A stretch of 64,000 nt of DNA from Vampirovibrio chlorellavorus (GTDB lineage: Bacteria > Cyanobacteriota > Vampirovibrionia > Vampirovibrionales > Vampirovibrionaceae): the NCBI GenBank assembly GCA_903866275.1, contig CAIPMU010000011.1:124001-188000 (forward strand), given 5' to 3'. Below, piece after piece: positions 28,613 through 38,334 of the stretch; positions within the stretch are counted from its first letter, which is position 1; the number at the start of each line of letters is the position of its first letter. The position numbers and the translations under genes are program-made. The notes under the pieces were generated by a model that was given only the letters and a program-made list of their open reading frames with translations, ran no database searches and was not told where the DNA came from.

Positions 28613-28648
28613 ATGCTCCTCAACATAAGGCAGACTGGGTGTGAGTAA
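28613..28648 (+). CDS. Candidate 11-codon leader ORF (uORF)
   Basis: ATG at 28613 gives MLLNIRQTGCE and stops at the TAA at 28646-28648. The GTG start of the glycosyltransferase (28641) lies inside it in another frame, so the two overlap by eight bases. The start is positioned to be leaderless relative to the TAAAAT box. No conservation data are available. Confidence 0.3.
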   Translation: MLLNIRQTGCE

Positions 28649-30281
28649 CGACGGCAAGCGGTGGCGGGGCTTCACGGTGGAGCAAGGGTTGCGATGGGCG
28701 ATCCTGCTAGGACTGGCGGCGCTGTATTGCTACCTGATGCGGCCGCATATTGCGGGGTTTTGGTACGATGACGGGATCTATCTTCTGGGGGCCAAGGCGC
28801 TGGCCACGGGGCATGGCTACCACTTACTGTCGGAGCCGGGCGCACCGGGGATTGTCAAGTATCCGCCGCTTTTGTCGATGATGATGGTGCCGCTATGGTG
28901 GCTTAATCCCCACTTCCCGGATAATTTGCCCGCCATGAAAATACTCAATATCCTGTTTGGGCTGGGTGGGCTGGCGCTGGCGCATCATCTGGCACGACGA
29001 TACTTCAAGCTTAGCGCCGGGGCCGGGTTACTGCTGTTGCTGCTGATTGGCCTGCAGTCGACCTGGGTGATGGCGGTGCGAGATATACTATCCGAGCCGC
29101 TGTACCTGCTGCTGACCATGCTATTGCTGGTACTTACTTGCCGGATTCATGAGCGGCAAAGCCCGCCCACGCGCGGCGAGTGGCTGGGCTGCATGGCGCT
29201 GTCGGTGGCGGCATTTTACACGCGCACGATTGGTATCACAGCGGTATTAGGCGTCGGGCTGTGGCTGTGGCGACAGTGGGGCTTTAAAATGGCCGGGCGC
29301 TTTCTCAGCATCAGCCTGTCGCTGTGTGCCTTGTGGCTGGCTTGGACGTTTCAGCAACATCCCATTGTGTACAAAGTGGGCCATTTTTACGCGGCATCCT
29401 ACAACCAGACTTATTTAAACGAAATGATGCTGGAGGTCATGAAGCAGCAGGGCCTGCAACATGTGCTCTGGGATAACTTTGTGATGCTACCCACCGCATT
29501 ACTGGAGACCCTTCTACCCGTTACGACGCAGTATCTGGAACACGCCCCCGGAGTGCCCATCCTTGCCGTCCTGGTCTGGGCCAGCTTTCTGTTTTTCATT
29601 TTTCGGTTCAGGCAGCTACGCTGGTCGACCGTATGGACTTACGCCAGTTGCTATTGGCTGTTTTGCATTCTGTGGTACGCCCACGACCAATATGTTCGCT
29701 TCCTGATTCTGATTTCCCCGTTGCTGTGGATGGAAATTTTTCAACGCGTCAATCAAGCATTGACAACGGTGATTAAACCCCGGAACGCACGCCTTGTGAT
29801 ACAAGTCATTGCGGGCATCCTATTGCTCGGGAGTATCGAACCACTGGGCTTTTCGCACATTAACCACGGCGACATGCCCGCCATTAATGCTGGCCCGGAG
29901 CTTTGGGAAGATTTTCAGGCCACGTTCAAGGCCATTCGCGAGTTCAGCCAACCCACTGACATATTCTGGGGGCGATACAATGCGGTTTACCCCTTGTACA
30001 CCGAACGCATCATCCTGAACCGAAATATGACCCCTACTGCCGAAGTGTTTCAACGCAATGAGTTCAAAACAGGCATGTCAGCAGTCTGGAAGATGATCTG
30101 CCCAGTGCTCCGGAACGAAAGCGTCACTTATTTCATGATCGAACCCCGCATTACGGGGGGACAAATCACTGAAATAGTCGATCAGACCAACTGGACACTC
30201 ATGCAATCGGCCCCGGAACATTTCAGCTTAATTTACACCTCACCACACGGATTAATTCGTATTTATCGCTACCAAGCCTAA
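28641..30281 (+). CDS. GT-C type membrane glycosyltransferase (GT39/PMT/ArnT-like)
   Basis: Integral membrane glycosyltransferase of 546 residues with about ten hydrophobic segments in the first 430 and a C-terminal periplasmic domain. The first periplasmic loop contains the acidic pair in FWYDDGIYLLGAKAL, the expected catalytic and metal site of GT-C enzymes using lipid-linked sugar donors. KYPPLLSMM matches the following conserved loop. Acceptor and donor are unknown; roles in lipid A, glycan or protein glycosylation are all possible. Start GTG at 28641 with a weak AGGCAG upstream, overlapping the leader ORF. Confidence 0.8.
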   Translation: MSNDGKRWRGFTVEQGLRWAILLGLAALYCYLMRPHIAGFWYDDGIYLLGAKALATGHGYHLLSEPGAPGIVKYPPLLSMMMVPLWWLNPHFPDNLPAMKILNILFGLGGLALAHHLARRYFKLSAGAGLLLLLLIGLQSTWVMAVRDILSEPLYLLLTMLLLVLTCRIHERQSPPTRGEWLGCMALSVAAFYTRTIGITAVLGVGLWLWRQWGFKMAGRFLSISLSLCALWLAWTFQQHPIVYKVGHFYAASYNQTYLNEMMLEVMKQQGLQHVLWDNFVMLPTALLETLLPVTTQYLEHAPGVPILAVLVWASFLFFIFRFRQLRWSTVWTYASCYWLFCILWYAHDQYVRFLILISPLLWMEIFQRVNQALTTVIKPRNARLVIQVIAGILLLGSIEPLGFSHINHGDMPAINAGPELWEDFQATFKAIREFSQPTDIFWGRYNAVYPLYTERIILNRNMTPTAEVFQRNEFKTGMSAVWKMICPVLRNESVTYFMIEPRITGGQITEIVDQTNWTLMQSAPEHFSLIYTSPHGLIRIYRYQA

Positions 30282-30539
30282 GTCACATGCCTGCAGTCAG
30301 CCACTTGCACAAGACGGCTCCATCGATGCACAACCCTGATCCCAGAAAGCCAATTCAGTGACCTTGAAAAAGGGGTTCAGGATTTTGAAAAAGCATTTCA
30401 GGAGTAAATACAATATGAGAAATGATTTTGCATTGGCACATGGCGCTCTCTGACTTGTATTGTCCTGGAGATTTTGACTGCATATCCACCCATCATGGTG
30501 TGCCGCTGCAATTATTTGAAAAAGGTCTCTGAAAGACAC

Positions 30540-30564
30540 AAAAAGCTCCCATAAGGAGCTTTTT
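30540..30564 (-). terminator. Terminator downstream of tRNA-Pro
   Basis: AAAAGCTCC/GGAGCTTTT stem with a 5-base loop and T-tract in the minus direction, six bases past the tRNA 3' end. Confidence 0.85.
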
Positions 30565-30570
30565 AGAATA

Positions 30571-30647
<77 letters not shown>

Positions 30648-30757
30648 ACTATAAGATGTTAGAGCATACAATATAGGACAAAGGAGGCTCAAGAGCAACT
30701 CCCTTGCAAAATAGCTTTTTAGAGAAAAAACAACTGGCCTTACTGCAGCTTTAAAAG

Positions 30758-30791
30758 GTCTGCCCCCCTCTATTACTAGAGGGGGGCAGAC
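30758..30791. terminator. Bidirectional terminator
   Basis: A 15-bp perfect stem GTCTGCCCCCCTCTA/TAGAGGGGGGCAGAC with a 4-base loop, followed on the minus strand by CTTTTAAA. It ends the TpsB gene transcript. Confidence 0.85.
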
Positions 30792-30855
30792 TGATTTTAT
30801 TGATGCGTGCAGGCTCTCAGTGGGTTTAGTCCACTGGTTGGTCTAGGGATAAACC

Positions 30856-32580
30856 CTATCTCAACGCTACATCGAGGCCAAAGTGGATACGCGGTTTCTG
30901 TGTCCAAGGTCGTTCGTGCACGATGGGATAGGCGATGTCGAATCTGCCAGAGACCCGATCCGTGATCTGTGAGCGCAGACCGACGCCGGTACCCGCCACC
31001 TTATAGTAAGCAGGGACGCCGCTGGCGGGTGCTGCAATTTCACCGTAACCCCAATCAAAGAAAGTGACAAACTGGGTCGCATCCCGCAGTGTTTTGCTGG
31101 AGAACGGCAGTTTGACTTTTTTGGGGATGAAGTAGGCCGGTAATTGCCACTGACTGGTCACGATCGCGTACCGGTCAACGAACAGGTAGACCTCACGATA
31201 CCCACGCCCGTAGAAGGTGCCACCCAGGCCGCCCACATCGAAGTTGGAGACCCCATTGGGTGAGTATTGCCACTGCAGGTTGATGGTTCCGGTAGATTGG
31301 AACGGTAGCGGACGTGTCAATGTCGTGAAACCAGTGTATCGCCAGAACTGAGAGCCGCCTTTGAACCAGGACAGACGAGGGTCATTGGAGGCCGAGCCCC
31401 CCATGATGGCTGCCGCACCGGCAAACTCGTGGCGTGCCGACAGGTAGGTCTTCCCAATGTTCTGGTCGTAATTGATCCCCACCCGCAGGGTCCGCAGGTA
31501 TTCCCGCTCCAGGGAACCCAGCTTGGAATGCGCCTGTGCGTTTTTGAGGTCTAACTGAATATCTGCGCTAGCCCGAACATTGGGCCGATCCAGGAACGTG
31601 TATTTCAGGCCAGGGCTAAACTTGAATGCATAGCCTTTTTCGCCCCAATCCTGGTAAACATTAGGCTGGTATGGCGAAATACGGGCAAACTGGCCCTCAA
31701 TGGTTGCCCTGAGCGCCGGACGAATGGGGTATTCGTACCGGGTGAAGTAGCCTGTGGAGCGATAGCCACGAACCACGCTGCCCATGAAGGTATCCCCATG
31801 ACCAGTGACGTTGTTGGCCACCCCGGTCATCGCGCCAAAGTCACTCCCGAAAATGACCTGATCCAGGTTGTTAACGGAGCCCACCAAATGGGTCGTGTTT
31901 TTGGGCTCTCCAGAGATCACATTCACTTTGACCTGGTGTGTATAAGGAATCACTTCCAATTCGGTCTTGAATGACAAATCAGGGTTGGCCTGAATAATTC
32001 TCAATTGACGCTTCAGCACAGAGAGTTTCAGGGGCTGATTGGGCTCGATCCCCCGAGTCAGATGCTTTAACGCGCTCTCTTGCCGGTTGTTTTTCATATC
32101 CACATTCACCGATTCCACGGTGAGCGGCGTTAAGCGGATCAACAACACGTTGTCGTTCAAACTGACGGTAGCATCCACCAGATCACCATGCTCCTGGGAG
32201 GCAACCACTTCCTGTTGCGCCAGTTTTTTAATCTCATCCAGCGTGAGCGGGGCTGACTGGGGCACGGTACGTTCCGCATTTTTTAGACCTTCCGCATATT
32301 GATAGGTGATTTCATTCACCGTAATCCTGGCGTCTACGCCCTGACTTTCCAGGGCCTTATCCAGATAAACCGCCTCAGGGACGTTCTCAATCGTGGGGGC
32401 ATCCAGTTTGACCATCGGGCCATAAGCACCCAGAATCAAATTGGGTGTAGTGGCCATAATGGGCAATTCACTGGCCGTAAACGGAAACGGCGCAGTATCC
32501 GCCCCTGCCGTATTTTGAGCAAGAATCAGACTGCCCAAAAGGCAAACTGAACCTGTAAAAATAGTTTTAGCTATACGCAT
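30856..32580 (-). CDS. Two-partner secretion outer-membrane transporter, ShlB/FhaC/TpsB family
   Basis: Outer-membrane beta-barrel that exports a TpsA-type partner or, in related proteins, inserts others. The 574-residue protein has a signal peptide ending near LILAQNTAGA and a periplasmic region with at least one POTRA domain (about 150-225, LTPLTVESVNVDMKNN... through LEVIPYTHQVKVNVISGEP). A 16-strand-type barrel to the C-terminal Arg includes the family motif GRGYREVYLF (loop L6 VRGY/F-like). It is surely outer membrane, and its presence supports a diderm cell. No large TpsA exoprotein is adjacent; the nearest gene is a small secreted protein of unknown role. Confidence 0.85.
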   Translation of the reverse strand: MRIAKTIFTGSVCLLGSLILAQNTAGADTAPFPFTASELPIMATTPNLILGAYGPMVKLDAPTIENVPEAVYLDKALESQGVDARITVNEITYQYAEGLKNAERTVPQSAPLTLDEIKKLAQQEVVASQEHGDLVDATVSLNDNVLLIRLTPLTVESVNVDMKNNRQESALKHLTRGIEPNQPLKLSVLKRQLRIIQANPDLSFKTELEVIPYTHQVKVNVISGEPKNTTHLVGSVNNLDQVIFGSDFGAMTGVANNVTGHGDTFMGSVVRGYRSTGYFTRYEYPIRPALRATIEGQFARISPYQPNVYQDWGEKGYAFKFSPGLKYTFLDRPNVRASADIQLDLKNAQAHSKLGSLEREYLRTLRVGINYDQNIGKTYLSARHEFAGAAAIMGGSASNDPRLSWFKGGSQFWRYTGFTTLTRPLPFQSTGTINLQWQYSPNGVSNFDVGGLGGTFYGRGYREVYLFVDRYAIVTSQWQLPAYFIPKKVKLPFSSKTLRDATQFVTFFDWGYGEIAAPASGVPAYYKVAGTGVGLRSQITDRVSGRFDIAYPIVHERPWTQKPRIHFGLDVALR

Positions 32581-32715
32581 CTCTCAACTTCCCAACCTTA
32601 CCTAAACTCACTTAATCAGTTCACACACTCATATCTTTTGTTTAAATCTCGGATATTTTTTTAAGACGTTATTCAGAAAAATGATCCATTATTATCAATA
32701 GAGACTTTGAAAGAG

Positions 32716-32750
32716 ATCGATTCGTATTGCTTGCCACAATACGAATCGAT
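32716..32750. terminator. Perfect hairpin, candidate terminator
   Basis: A 14-bp perfect stem (ATCGATTCGTATTG with its complement at 32737-32750) and a 7-base loop. It lies 29 bases past the stop of the small secreted-protein gene (minus strand), where CTCTTTC follows. The T-tract is weak. Confidence 0.55.
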
Positions 32751-32779
32751 CAGGTTAAACTAAAGGTCTAATGCACGCA

Positions 32780-33034
32780 TTAGCGTCTGCAGTACACAAA
32801 TTGCTTGTTGCTGACGGTGCATTGGCTCACATCGCTTTCCACACCTTTTTCAGCGGAGGCTTTTTTGCCATTTTCGTTGTTTTTAACCATCAGCAATGCA
32901 GTGGCATCCTGCTGGCTGGGCTCTGCCAGATTCACGTAGGAAAAATTGTTTTTGAGGGTTTCATCCACTTTAACTTCTGCGTGGGCAATGGTTGCAACGC
33001 TGCAAAGTACTAAACTCAGGGCCAGAATTTTCAT
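32780..33034 (-). CDS. Small secreted hypothetical protein
   Basis: An 84-residue protein with a clean signal peptide (MKILALSLVLCSVATIAHA). A short charged mature chain ends QCTVSNKQFVYCRR, in which two Cys could form a disulfide in the periplasm. No family is recognised. The ATG at 33034 has AAGGAG five bases upstream; a start at 33076 would add 14 residues ahead of the signal peptide. It lies upstream of the TpsB gene on the same strand, with a hairpin between them, so they are probably separate transcripts. A role as a TpsB cargo is not supported by its size. Confidence 0.6.
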   Translation of the reverse strand: MKILALSLVLCSVATIAHAEVKVDETLKNNFSYVNLAEPSQQDATALLMVKNNENGKKASAEKGVESDVSQCTVSNKQFVYCRR

Positions 33035-33273
33035 AGATTCTCCTTGCTTTCTCTTCATGACCGAAGCCACATTCAAAAAGTATGTGCTAACAGTATAAAA
33101 ACTGCATATCGTTCAAAATTGCTTAGCTGGATCGGTATAGTGTCTCTCCAGAGACGGCTGGACACGATAAGCGTGAACCGGGAATCTTAAACATTTATTA
33201 TCAATGTAAACAATTATAAACGAGATAAGGATATATGGGCAATCCTTCAGAGCCCGATCCACCAATTGGAGGA

Positions 33274-35595
33274 TTAAACAGCAATTTTGAAACGCTCCAC
33301 CATGTTTTTCAGATTGGCTGCCAGACTGGCCAGCTCCTGAGCGGTTAAATTGAGGGAAGAGGCTTCATGCTCAGTTTCCAGGCTGGTTTTATTCACTTGT
33401 TCAACCTGGCCTGCCATCTGGGAGGCACTATTGGCCGCTTCGCCAGCGCCTTTGGAGATTTCATTAGCACCTTGGGCCAATTCAGCGATGTTGGTGGTGA
33501 TTAAGGCCACGCTCCGGTTGGCCTCATTGACTTGCGAGGAAACACTAGCCGAAGTTTCAGCAGCCTCCTGCACATTCAGGGTTACATCTTTGGCTGCCTG
33601 TGCGGCACCGCTCACACTGCGGCTAATCTCGTTGACCGTGGCCGTCTGCTCCTCCACCGCGCTGGCAATGGTGTTGTTGATATGACTGATCTCCGAGATG
33701 ATGGTCAGAATCTGCTCGATGGCGTTGACGGCCGCATTGGTGTTGCTCTGCATGTTTTCAATGCGCTGACGAATGTCTTCCGCCGCTTCTGCCGAGCGTT
33801 TGGCCAGTTCCTTAACCTCGTTGGCAACCACCGCGAATCCCTTACCGGCTTCACCGGCGCTGGCAGCTTCAATCGTGGCGTTCAGGGCCAACAGGTTGGT
33901 CTGGGAGGCAATATCCTTGATGACACCCAGCACATTTTCAATTTCCTTGGCCGAGGTACCCAGAATGTTCACGGTTTCGCTGGTCGCTTGCGCTGTGCTT
34001 TCAGCCAGAGTGGCCACTTTTGCGGCCTGTGCAGCACTCATGGAAACCTCATTGAGTGAAGCAGACATCTCTTCAATCGCTGAAGCAACGGTATTGACCG
34101 AGCTGGACATCTCTGAGGCCGAATCGGCAATGCTTTGCATCTTACTGGAAACGGCTTCCGCAGAGCTTTGAACAAACTGAATATTTTGACCCACTTTGAC
34201 GCTAACGCTAGACACCTCATTAATGTTGGCACTGGACTGCTCGACAGCGGCAGCTACCGTTTTAATACTGTTGTCCACGGAATCGGTGAGTTGATTCGCT
34301 GTTTTCGAGAGTTCACTCAAGGACTCAGCTTCATGCTGCATTTGAACCGATGTGGCAGACAAGGTCTCCGATGCGTTGGTGACGTTATTGGCACTGGTTT
34401 GAACTTCGCCAATTAAATGATTAAAGGATTCAGCCACCTGATTAAAAGCAATTCCGGCATAACTCAGCTCATCCTTGGTGCAAATCTGTAGCCGGGTGGT
34501 CAAATCACCGCTGGCTAAATCTTCACTGGCTCGACGCAAGTCATTCACGGTTTGCACCACCGACATTCTGAAGCCAACCATAAAATAGAAAATGAGCAGT
34601 AAGACGACGACGGAGATAATTAACGTGAACATCCAGGGAGTTGAAGTTTGTTCAATCCGGGCTTGAATTAATTTAACCAGGCAGTCACTACCAATGTCGA
34701 ACAACTTAGACGCGCTGATCGTCGTCTGATCGGCTAGGGAATTGATTTTTGAATGATACAGCGAGGTCGTGTAACTTGTGTTTGATAAATTTGAGACCCC
34801 GTGGTAGATATAGTCCGTATAATCGTTGATGCTCGATTCATAGGCTTCAAATGCTTGAGAGAATTCATTGAACAACGCTTTGTCCTTGGTGTTGGCAACA
34901 CTGCTCTCTAAATTGCTTTTTGTGAGTTCAAAGGCATTTTTAATGTTGGTTTTTAGAGTAATCAGAGCTTCCTGATCCTGACTGGAGATGGATTTTTTAT
35001 TCAGAATATCGTTAGCTAGTTGTTGGTATGCGCTAACTTCCTGATCGAGAGCTGGCAGACGTAAAATGATGGTATCCATCACATAATAGGAATCCGCGTC
35101 AGAATCCAGAACCAGATTAGAGTGAATGGCGGTAGTATTGAGTAAAGCGCTGATTTTTTGATCAACCACATCAGTCAGTGGAAATCGGGCAGAAACAGGA
35201 ATAGAGTCAGCCTTATCTCGCAATTTCATGAATTCAGTTTTCAGCTCATCAAATGACTGCTTGGTGTCTAAAGCCTGGCCATCACGCAGTTCTTCTTTTT
35301 GCAGAACGTTCCATAATTCGTCCAGGATTTCTATGCTAGGAGGATTCCCAGGATTACTGGTCAACATGCTTTCGTAAGCATTCATGGAAAACAGAAACCG
35401 CTTGACGGGCATAATATATCGAATGCCCAGTATTTCTTTTTCAGAGAAGCTATTAGAGCTTCCAACATAGTTATTGAGATGATAGATGGGCATAATCAGC
35501 GCGCTAATAAAAAGGAGTGTGAGCATTATGAATTTTTTGGTATATGAATACTGATTGATAAACCAAATAATAGGCTGTAATAGAATGTCTAACAT
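33274..35595 (-). CDS. Methyl-accepting chemotaxis protein, transmembrane (copy 1)
   Basis: Chemoreceptor of 773 residues. A first membrane helix (about 18-40) is followed by a periplasmic helical sensor domain of roughly 275 residues. A second membrane helix (about 318-340, [18 protein letters not shown]) leads to a HAMP domain and a signalling coiled coil with the hairpin tip [24 protein letters not shown]. It lacks the C-terminal CheR/CheB-tethering pentapeptide and ends VERFKIAV. It is the last receptor of the che locus. Its C-terminal half is almost identical to the neighbouring 773-residue receptor, while the sensor halves differ. The ligand is unknown. Confidence 0.93.
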   Translation of the reverse strand: MLDILLQPIIWFINQYSYTKKFIMLTLLFISALIMPIYHLNNYVGSSNSFSEKEILGIRYIMPVKRFLFSMNAYESMLTSNPGNPPSIEILDELWNVLQKEELRDGQALDTKQSFDELKTEFMKLRDKADSIPVSARFPLTDVVDQKISALLNTTAIHSNLVLDSDADSYYVMDTIILRLPALDQEVSAYQQLANDILNKKSISSQDQEALITLKTNIKNAFELTKSNLESSVANTKDKALFNEFSQAFEAYESSINDYTDYIYHGVSNLSNTSYTTSLYHSKINSLADQTTISASKLFDIGSDCLVKLIQARIEQTSTPWMFTLIISVVVLLLIFYFMVGFRMSVVQTVNDLRRASEDLASGDLTTRLQICTKDELSYAGIAFNQVAESFNHLIGEVQTSANNVTNASETLSATSVQMQHEAESLSELSKTANQLTDSVDNSIKTVAAAVEQSSANINEVSSVSVKVGQNIQFVQSSAEAVSSKMQSIADSASEMSSSVNTVASAIEEMSASLNEVSMSAAQAAKVATLAESTAQATSETVNILGTSAKEIENVLGVIKDIASQTNLLALNATIEAASAGEAGKGFAVVANEVKELAKRSAEAAEDIRQRIENMQSNTNAAVNAIEQILTIISEISHINNTIASAVEEQTATVNEISRSVSGAAQAAKDVTLNVQEAAETSASVSSQVNEANRSVALITTNIAELAQGANEISKGAGEAANSASQMAGQVEQVNKTSLETEHEASSLNLTAQELASLAANLKNMVERFKIAV

Positions 35596-35823
35596 TCACT
35601 GACTCCTCTTGCCGCAAAAATATTCAATGCATTAAACTTGTATAATTGCTGAAAAAACCAGTATTCTAAAATCTAAAAATTGCAGAATGCTAGCCATCAT
35701 TTAATTTCATTGTATCAGCCCCGAAACTCGCTATTTGTTTTTAAGGAATAGTTCAACTGTTTGGTGGATCTCTGCCAATGGCTGGAAATGGCAATGGTTT
35801 AAGGCGCCGGACTTGCCCAGCAA

Positions 35824-35857
35824 AAAGAGCGGGCTGATTTGCATCAGCCCGCTCTTT
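35824..35857 (-). terminator. Rho-independent terminator between tandem receptors
   Basis: A 15-bp perfect stem (AAAGAGCGGGCTGAT with its complement) and a TTGC loop, T-tract in the minus direction. It lies 18 bases after the stop of the second receptor, so the last receptor gene has its own promoter or depends on read-through. Confidence 0.9.
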
Positions 35858-35875
35858 GAGTTGCCTGAATTTACG

Positions 35876-38197
35876 CTATACAGCGATTTTGAAACGTTCT
35901 ACCACGTTTTTCAAATTCGATGCCAGAGTCGACAATTCCTGAGCCGTCAGGTTGAGAGAGGCAGCGCCTTGCTCCGTTTCCAGACTACTCTGGTTGACAT
36001 GTTCAACTTGCACGGCCATTTGAGAAGCGCTGTTGGATGCTTCCCCGGCGCCTTTTGCAATTTCATTGGTACCAATTACCAGTTCTGCAATGTTTGTCGA
36101 GATCAAGGTAACGCTTCGGCCGGCCTCGTTAACCTGCTGCGATACACTAGCCGACGTTTCGGCAGCTTCCTGCACATTCAGGGTAACCTGATTCGCAGCC
36201 TGAGCTGCGCCGCTCACGCTACGGCTGATCTCGTTAACCGTGGCCGTCTGTTCTTCTACAGCACTGGCAATGGTGGTGTTAATGTGATTGATCTCCGAGA
36301 TGATGGTCAAGATTTGTTCGATGGCATTCACAGCCGCATTGGTGTTGGCTTGCATGTTCTCAATGCGATGGCGAATATCATCAGTGGCTTCAGCGGAGCG
36401 CTTGGCCAGTTCCTTGACCTCGTTAGCAACCACCGCGAACCCTTTACCGGCTTCACCGGCGCTGGCTGCTTCGATGGTGGCGTTCAGGGCCAGCAGGTTG
36501 GTTTGTGATGCAATGTCCTTAATCACGCCCAGCACGTTTTCAATTTCTTTGGCTGAGGTGCCCAGGATGTTCACCGTCTCGCTGGTAGCTTGCGCGGTGC
36601 TCTCTGCAACGCTGGCGACTTTGGCGGCTTGTGCGGCATTCATCGACACTTCGTTCAAGGAAGAGGACATTTCTTCAATGGCGGAAGCAACCGTACTCAC
36701 CGAGCTGGACATCTCTTCCGCTGCATCGGCAATACTCTGCATCCGGGTGGATACATTTTGAGCCGAATCTTGAACAGATAGGATGTTTTTCCCAACTTTT
36801 TCGCTAACGTTGGAAACTTCCTTGATGTTGGCATTGGATTGCTCCACCGCAGCTGCCACAGTTTTAATGCTGCTGTCCACGGAATCGGTGAGTTGATTCG
36901 CCGTTTTGGAGAGTTCACTCAAGGATTCAGCTTCATGCTGCATTTGAACCGAGGTGGCAGACAAGGTTTCTGATGCGTTGGTCACATTGCTGGCGCTTTG
37001 CTTGACTTCACCAATAATGTGGTTGAAGGACTCGGCCATCTGGTTAAAGGCGTGACCGGCGATACTAAGTTCATCTTTGGTATCGACCACAACACGGGTG
37101 GTGAGATCCCCGTTGGCGAGATCCTGACTGGCTTTGCTGAGGGCCATCACAGTCTGGACTACAGCCATTCTGAAACCAACCATAATGTAGAAAATCAACA
37201 GCAAGACCACACTGGAAATACTAATGCAGCGAATCCAGGGTGCAGTTGTACGGTCAATACGTGCCTCAAGCAAATGCATCATGCCAACGCTGCCTGCTTC
37301 ATAAACCTTAGAGGCATGCTCGGATGATTTTGCGGCAAGCGCATTGACTTTGGCCTGATACACACCCGCTGAAAAGCCATTTGTAGACAGTGTAGACAGC
37401 CCGTGGTGAATATATTCGATGTACTCGGTGGTGCCATCAAAGTAAGGCTGAAATTCCTTGGACATTGTATCAAATACAGCCTTATCCTTGGTGCTAGCCA
37501 GCGTTACATCCAGGTTACCCTTGGTTAAATTAAGGGTATCCAGCAAGTGCGTTTTCAGTTCGATGAGTTTTTCCTCATCATCCAGCGACATGGAGCCTTT
37601 ACGAATCAAGGCGTTGGCGTGTTGCTGGTATTGGCTGATATACTGAGCTAATGGCGGTAAACGATACACAATACTATCCATCACATAGTAGGAATCCGTA
37701 TCCGGATCCAGAACTAAGTTGGAGTTGGTACCAATGGTGCTGATCAATCCAATGGTTTGACCTTCAAGACCATCCAGTAAGGAGTAGAGCTGCTCGTTAG
37801 ACATCCCATCCGCCTTTTGTTTAAAATCCAGGAAGCTTTTCTTGAGATCGGCATAGGGCTTGGCAGTGCTCAACGCTTCACCGTTTTCAGCTTCTGCCTT
37901 TTCAACGGTTTCCCAAACATCGTTCAACATACTGACACTGGGTGGATTACCCACGTGGCTCAACCTTGCACTCTCATAACTATTCAATGAGAACAGCAAA
38001 CGCTTCAGCGGATCAATGTATCGCATCCCGACGATTTCTTTTTCGGAAAAACTGTTGGAGCCATCGACATAATTGCTGAGCTCATAAATCGGGGTGGCGA
38101 GCACACCAATGAAGAGCAATGACAACATTACAAATTTGAGTGAATAAGATAGCCGGTTGATGACGATCGTGATTGGTTTTAAGAGAATGGTTAACAT
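35876..38197 (-). CDS. Methyl-accepting chemotaxis protein, transmembrane (copy 2)
   Basis: A paralogue of the adjacent receptor, with the same length (773 residues), the same layout (TM1 about 18-40, periplasmic sensor, TM2 about 318-340, HAMP, coiled coil) and the same last residues (VERFKIAV). The signalling halves (from about residue 395) are nearly identical. The sensor halves share only scattered blocks such as LRYD-type IVYRLPPL and [17 protein letters not shown], so they probably detect different signals. GGAG stands before the ATG at 38197. It is separated from the last receptor gene by a strong terminator. Confidence 0.93.
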   Translation of the reverse strand: MLTILLKPITIVINRLSYSLKFVMLSLLFIGVLATPIYELSNYVDGSNSFSEKEIVGMRYIDPLKRLLFSLNSYESARLSHVGNPPSVSMLNDVWETVEKAEAENGEALSTAKPYADLKKSFLDFKQKADGMSNEQLYSLLDGLEGQTIGLISTIGTNSNLVLDPDTDSYYVMDSIVYRLPPLAQYISQYQQHANALIRKGSMSLDDEEKLIELKTHLLDTLNLTKGNLDVTLASTKDKAVFDTMSKEFQPYFDGTTEYIEYIHHGLSTLSTNGFSAGVYQAKVNALAAKSSEHASKVYEAGSVGMMHLLEARIDRTTAPWIRCISISSVVLLLIFYIMVGFRMAVVQTVMALSKASQDLANGDLTTRVVVDTKDELSIAGHAFNQMAESFNHIIGEVKQSASNVTNASETLSATSVQMQHEAESLSELSKTANQLTDSVDSSIKTVAAAVEQSNANIKEVSNVSEKVGKNILSVQDSAQNVSTRMQSIADAAEEMSSSVSTVASAIEEMSSSLNEVSMNAAQAAKVASVAESTAQATSETVNILGTSAKEIENVLGVIKDIASQTNLLALNATIEAASAGEAGKGFAVVANEVKELAKRSAEATDDIRHRIENMQANTNAAVNAIEQILTIISEINHINTTIASAVEEQTATVNEISRSVSGAAQAANQVTLNVQEAAETSASVSQQVNEAGRSVTLISTNIAELVIGTNEIAKGAGEASNSASQMAVQVEHVNQSSLETEQGAASLNLTAQELSTLASNLKNVVERFKIAV

Positions 38198-38334
38198 TCG
38201 ACCTACTCCATATTGTTACAGTGACACTTTTCTAAATAGATATTGGATCCAGGCTAGGATTTAAACTTTTGAAACCAGATTCGATGTGTGAATACGGTTA
38301 GGTGATTCAGGAATTGCTCATCCAGATTTGAGAT

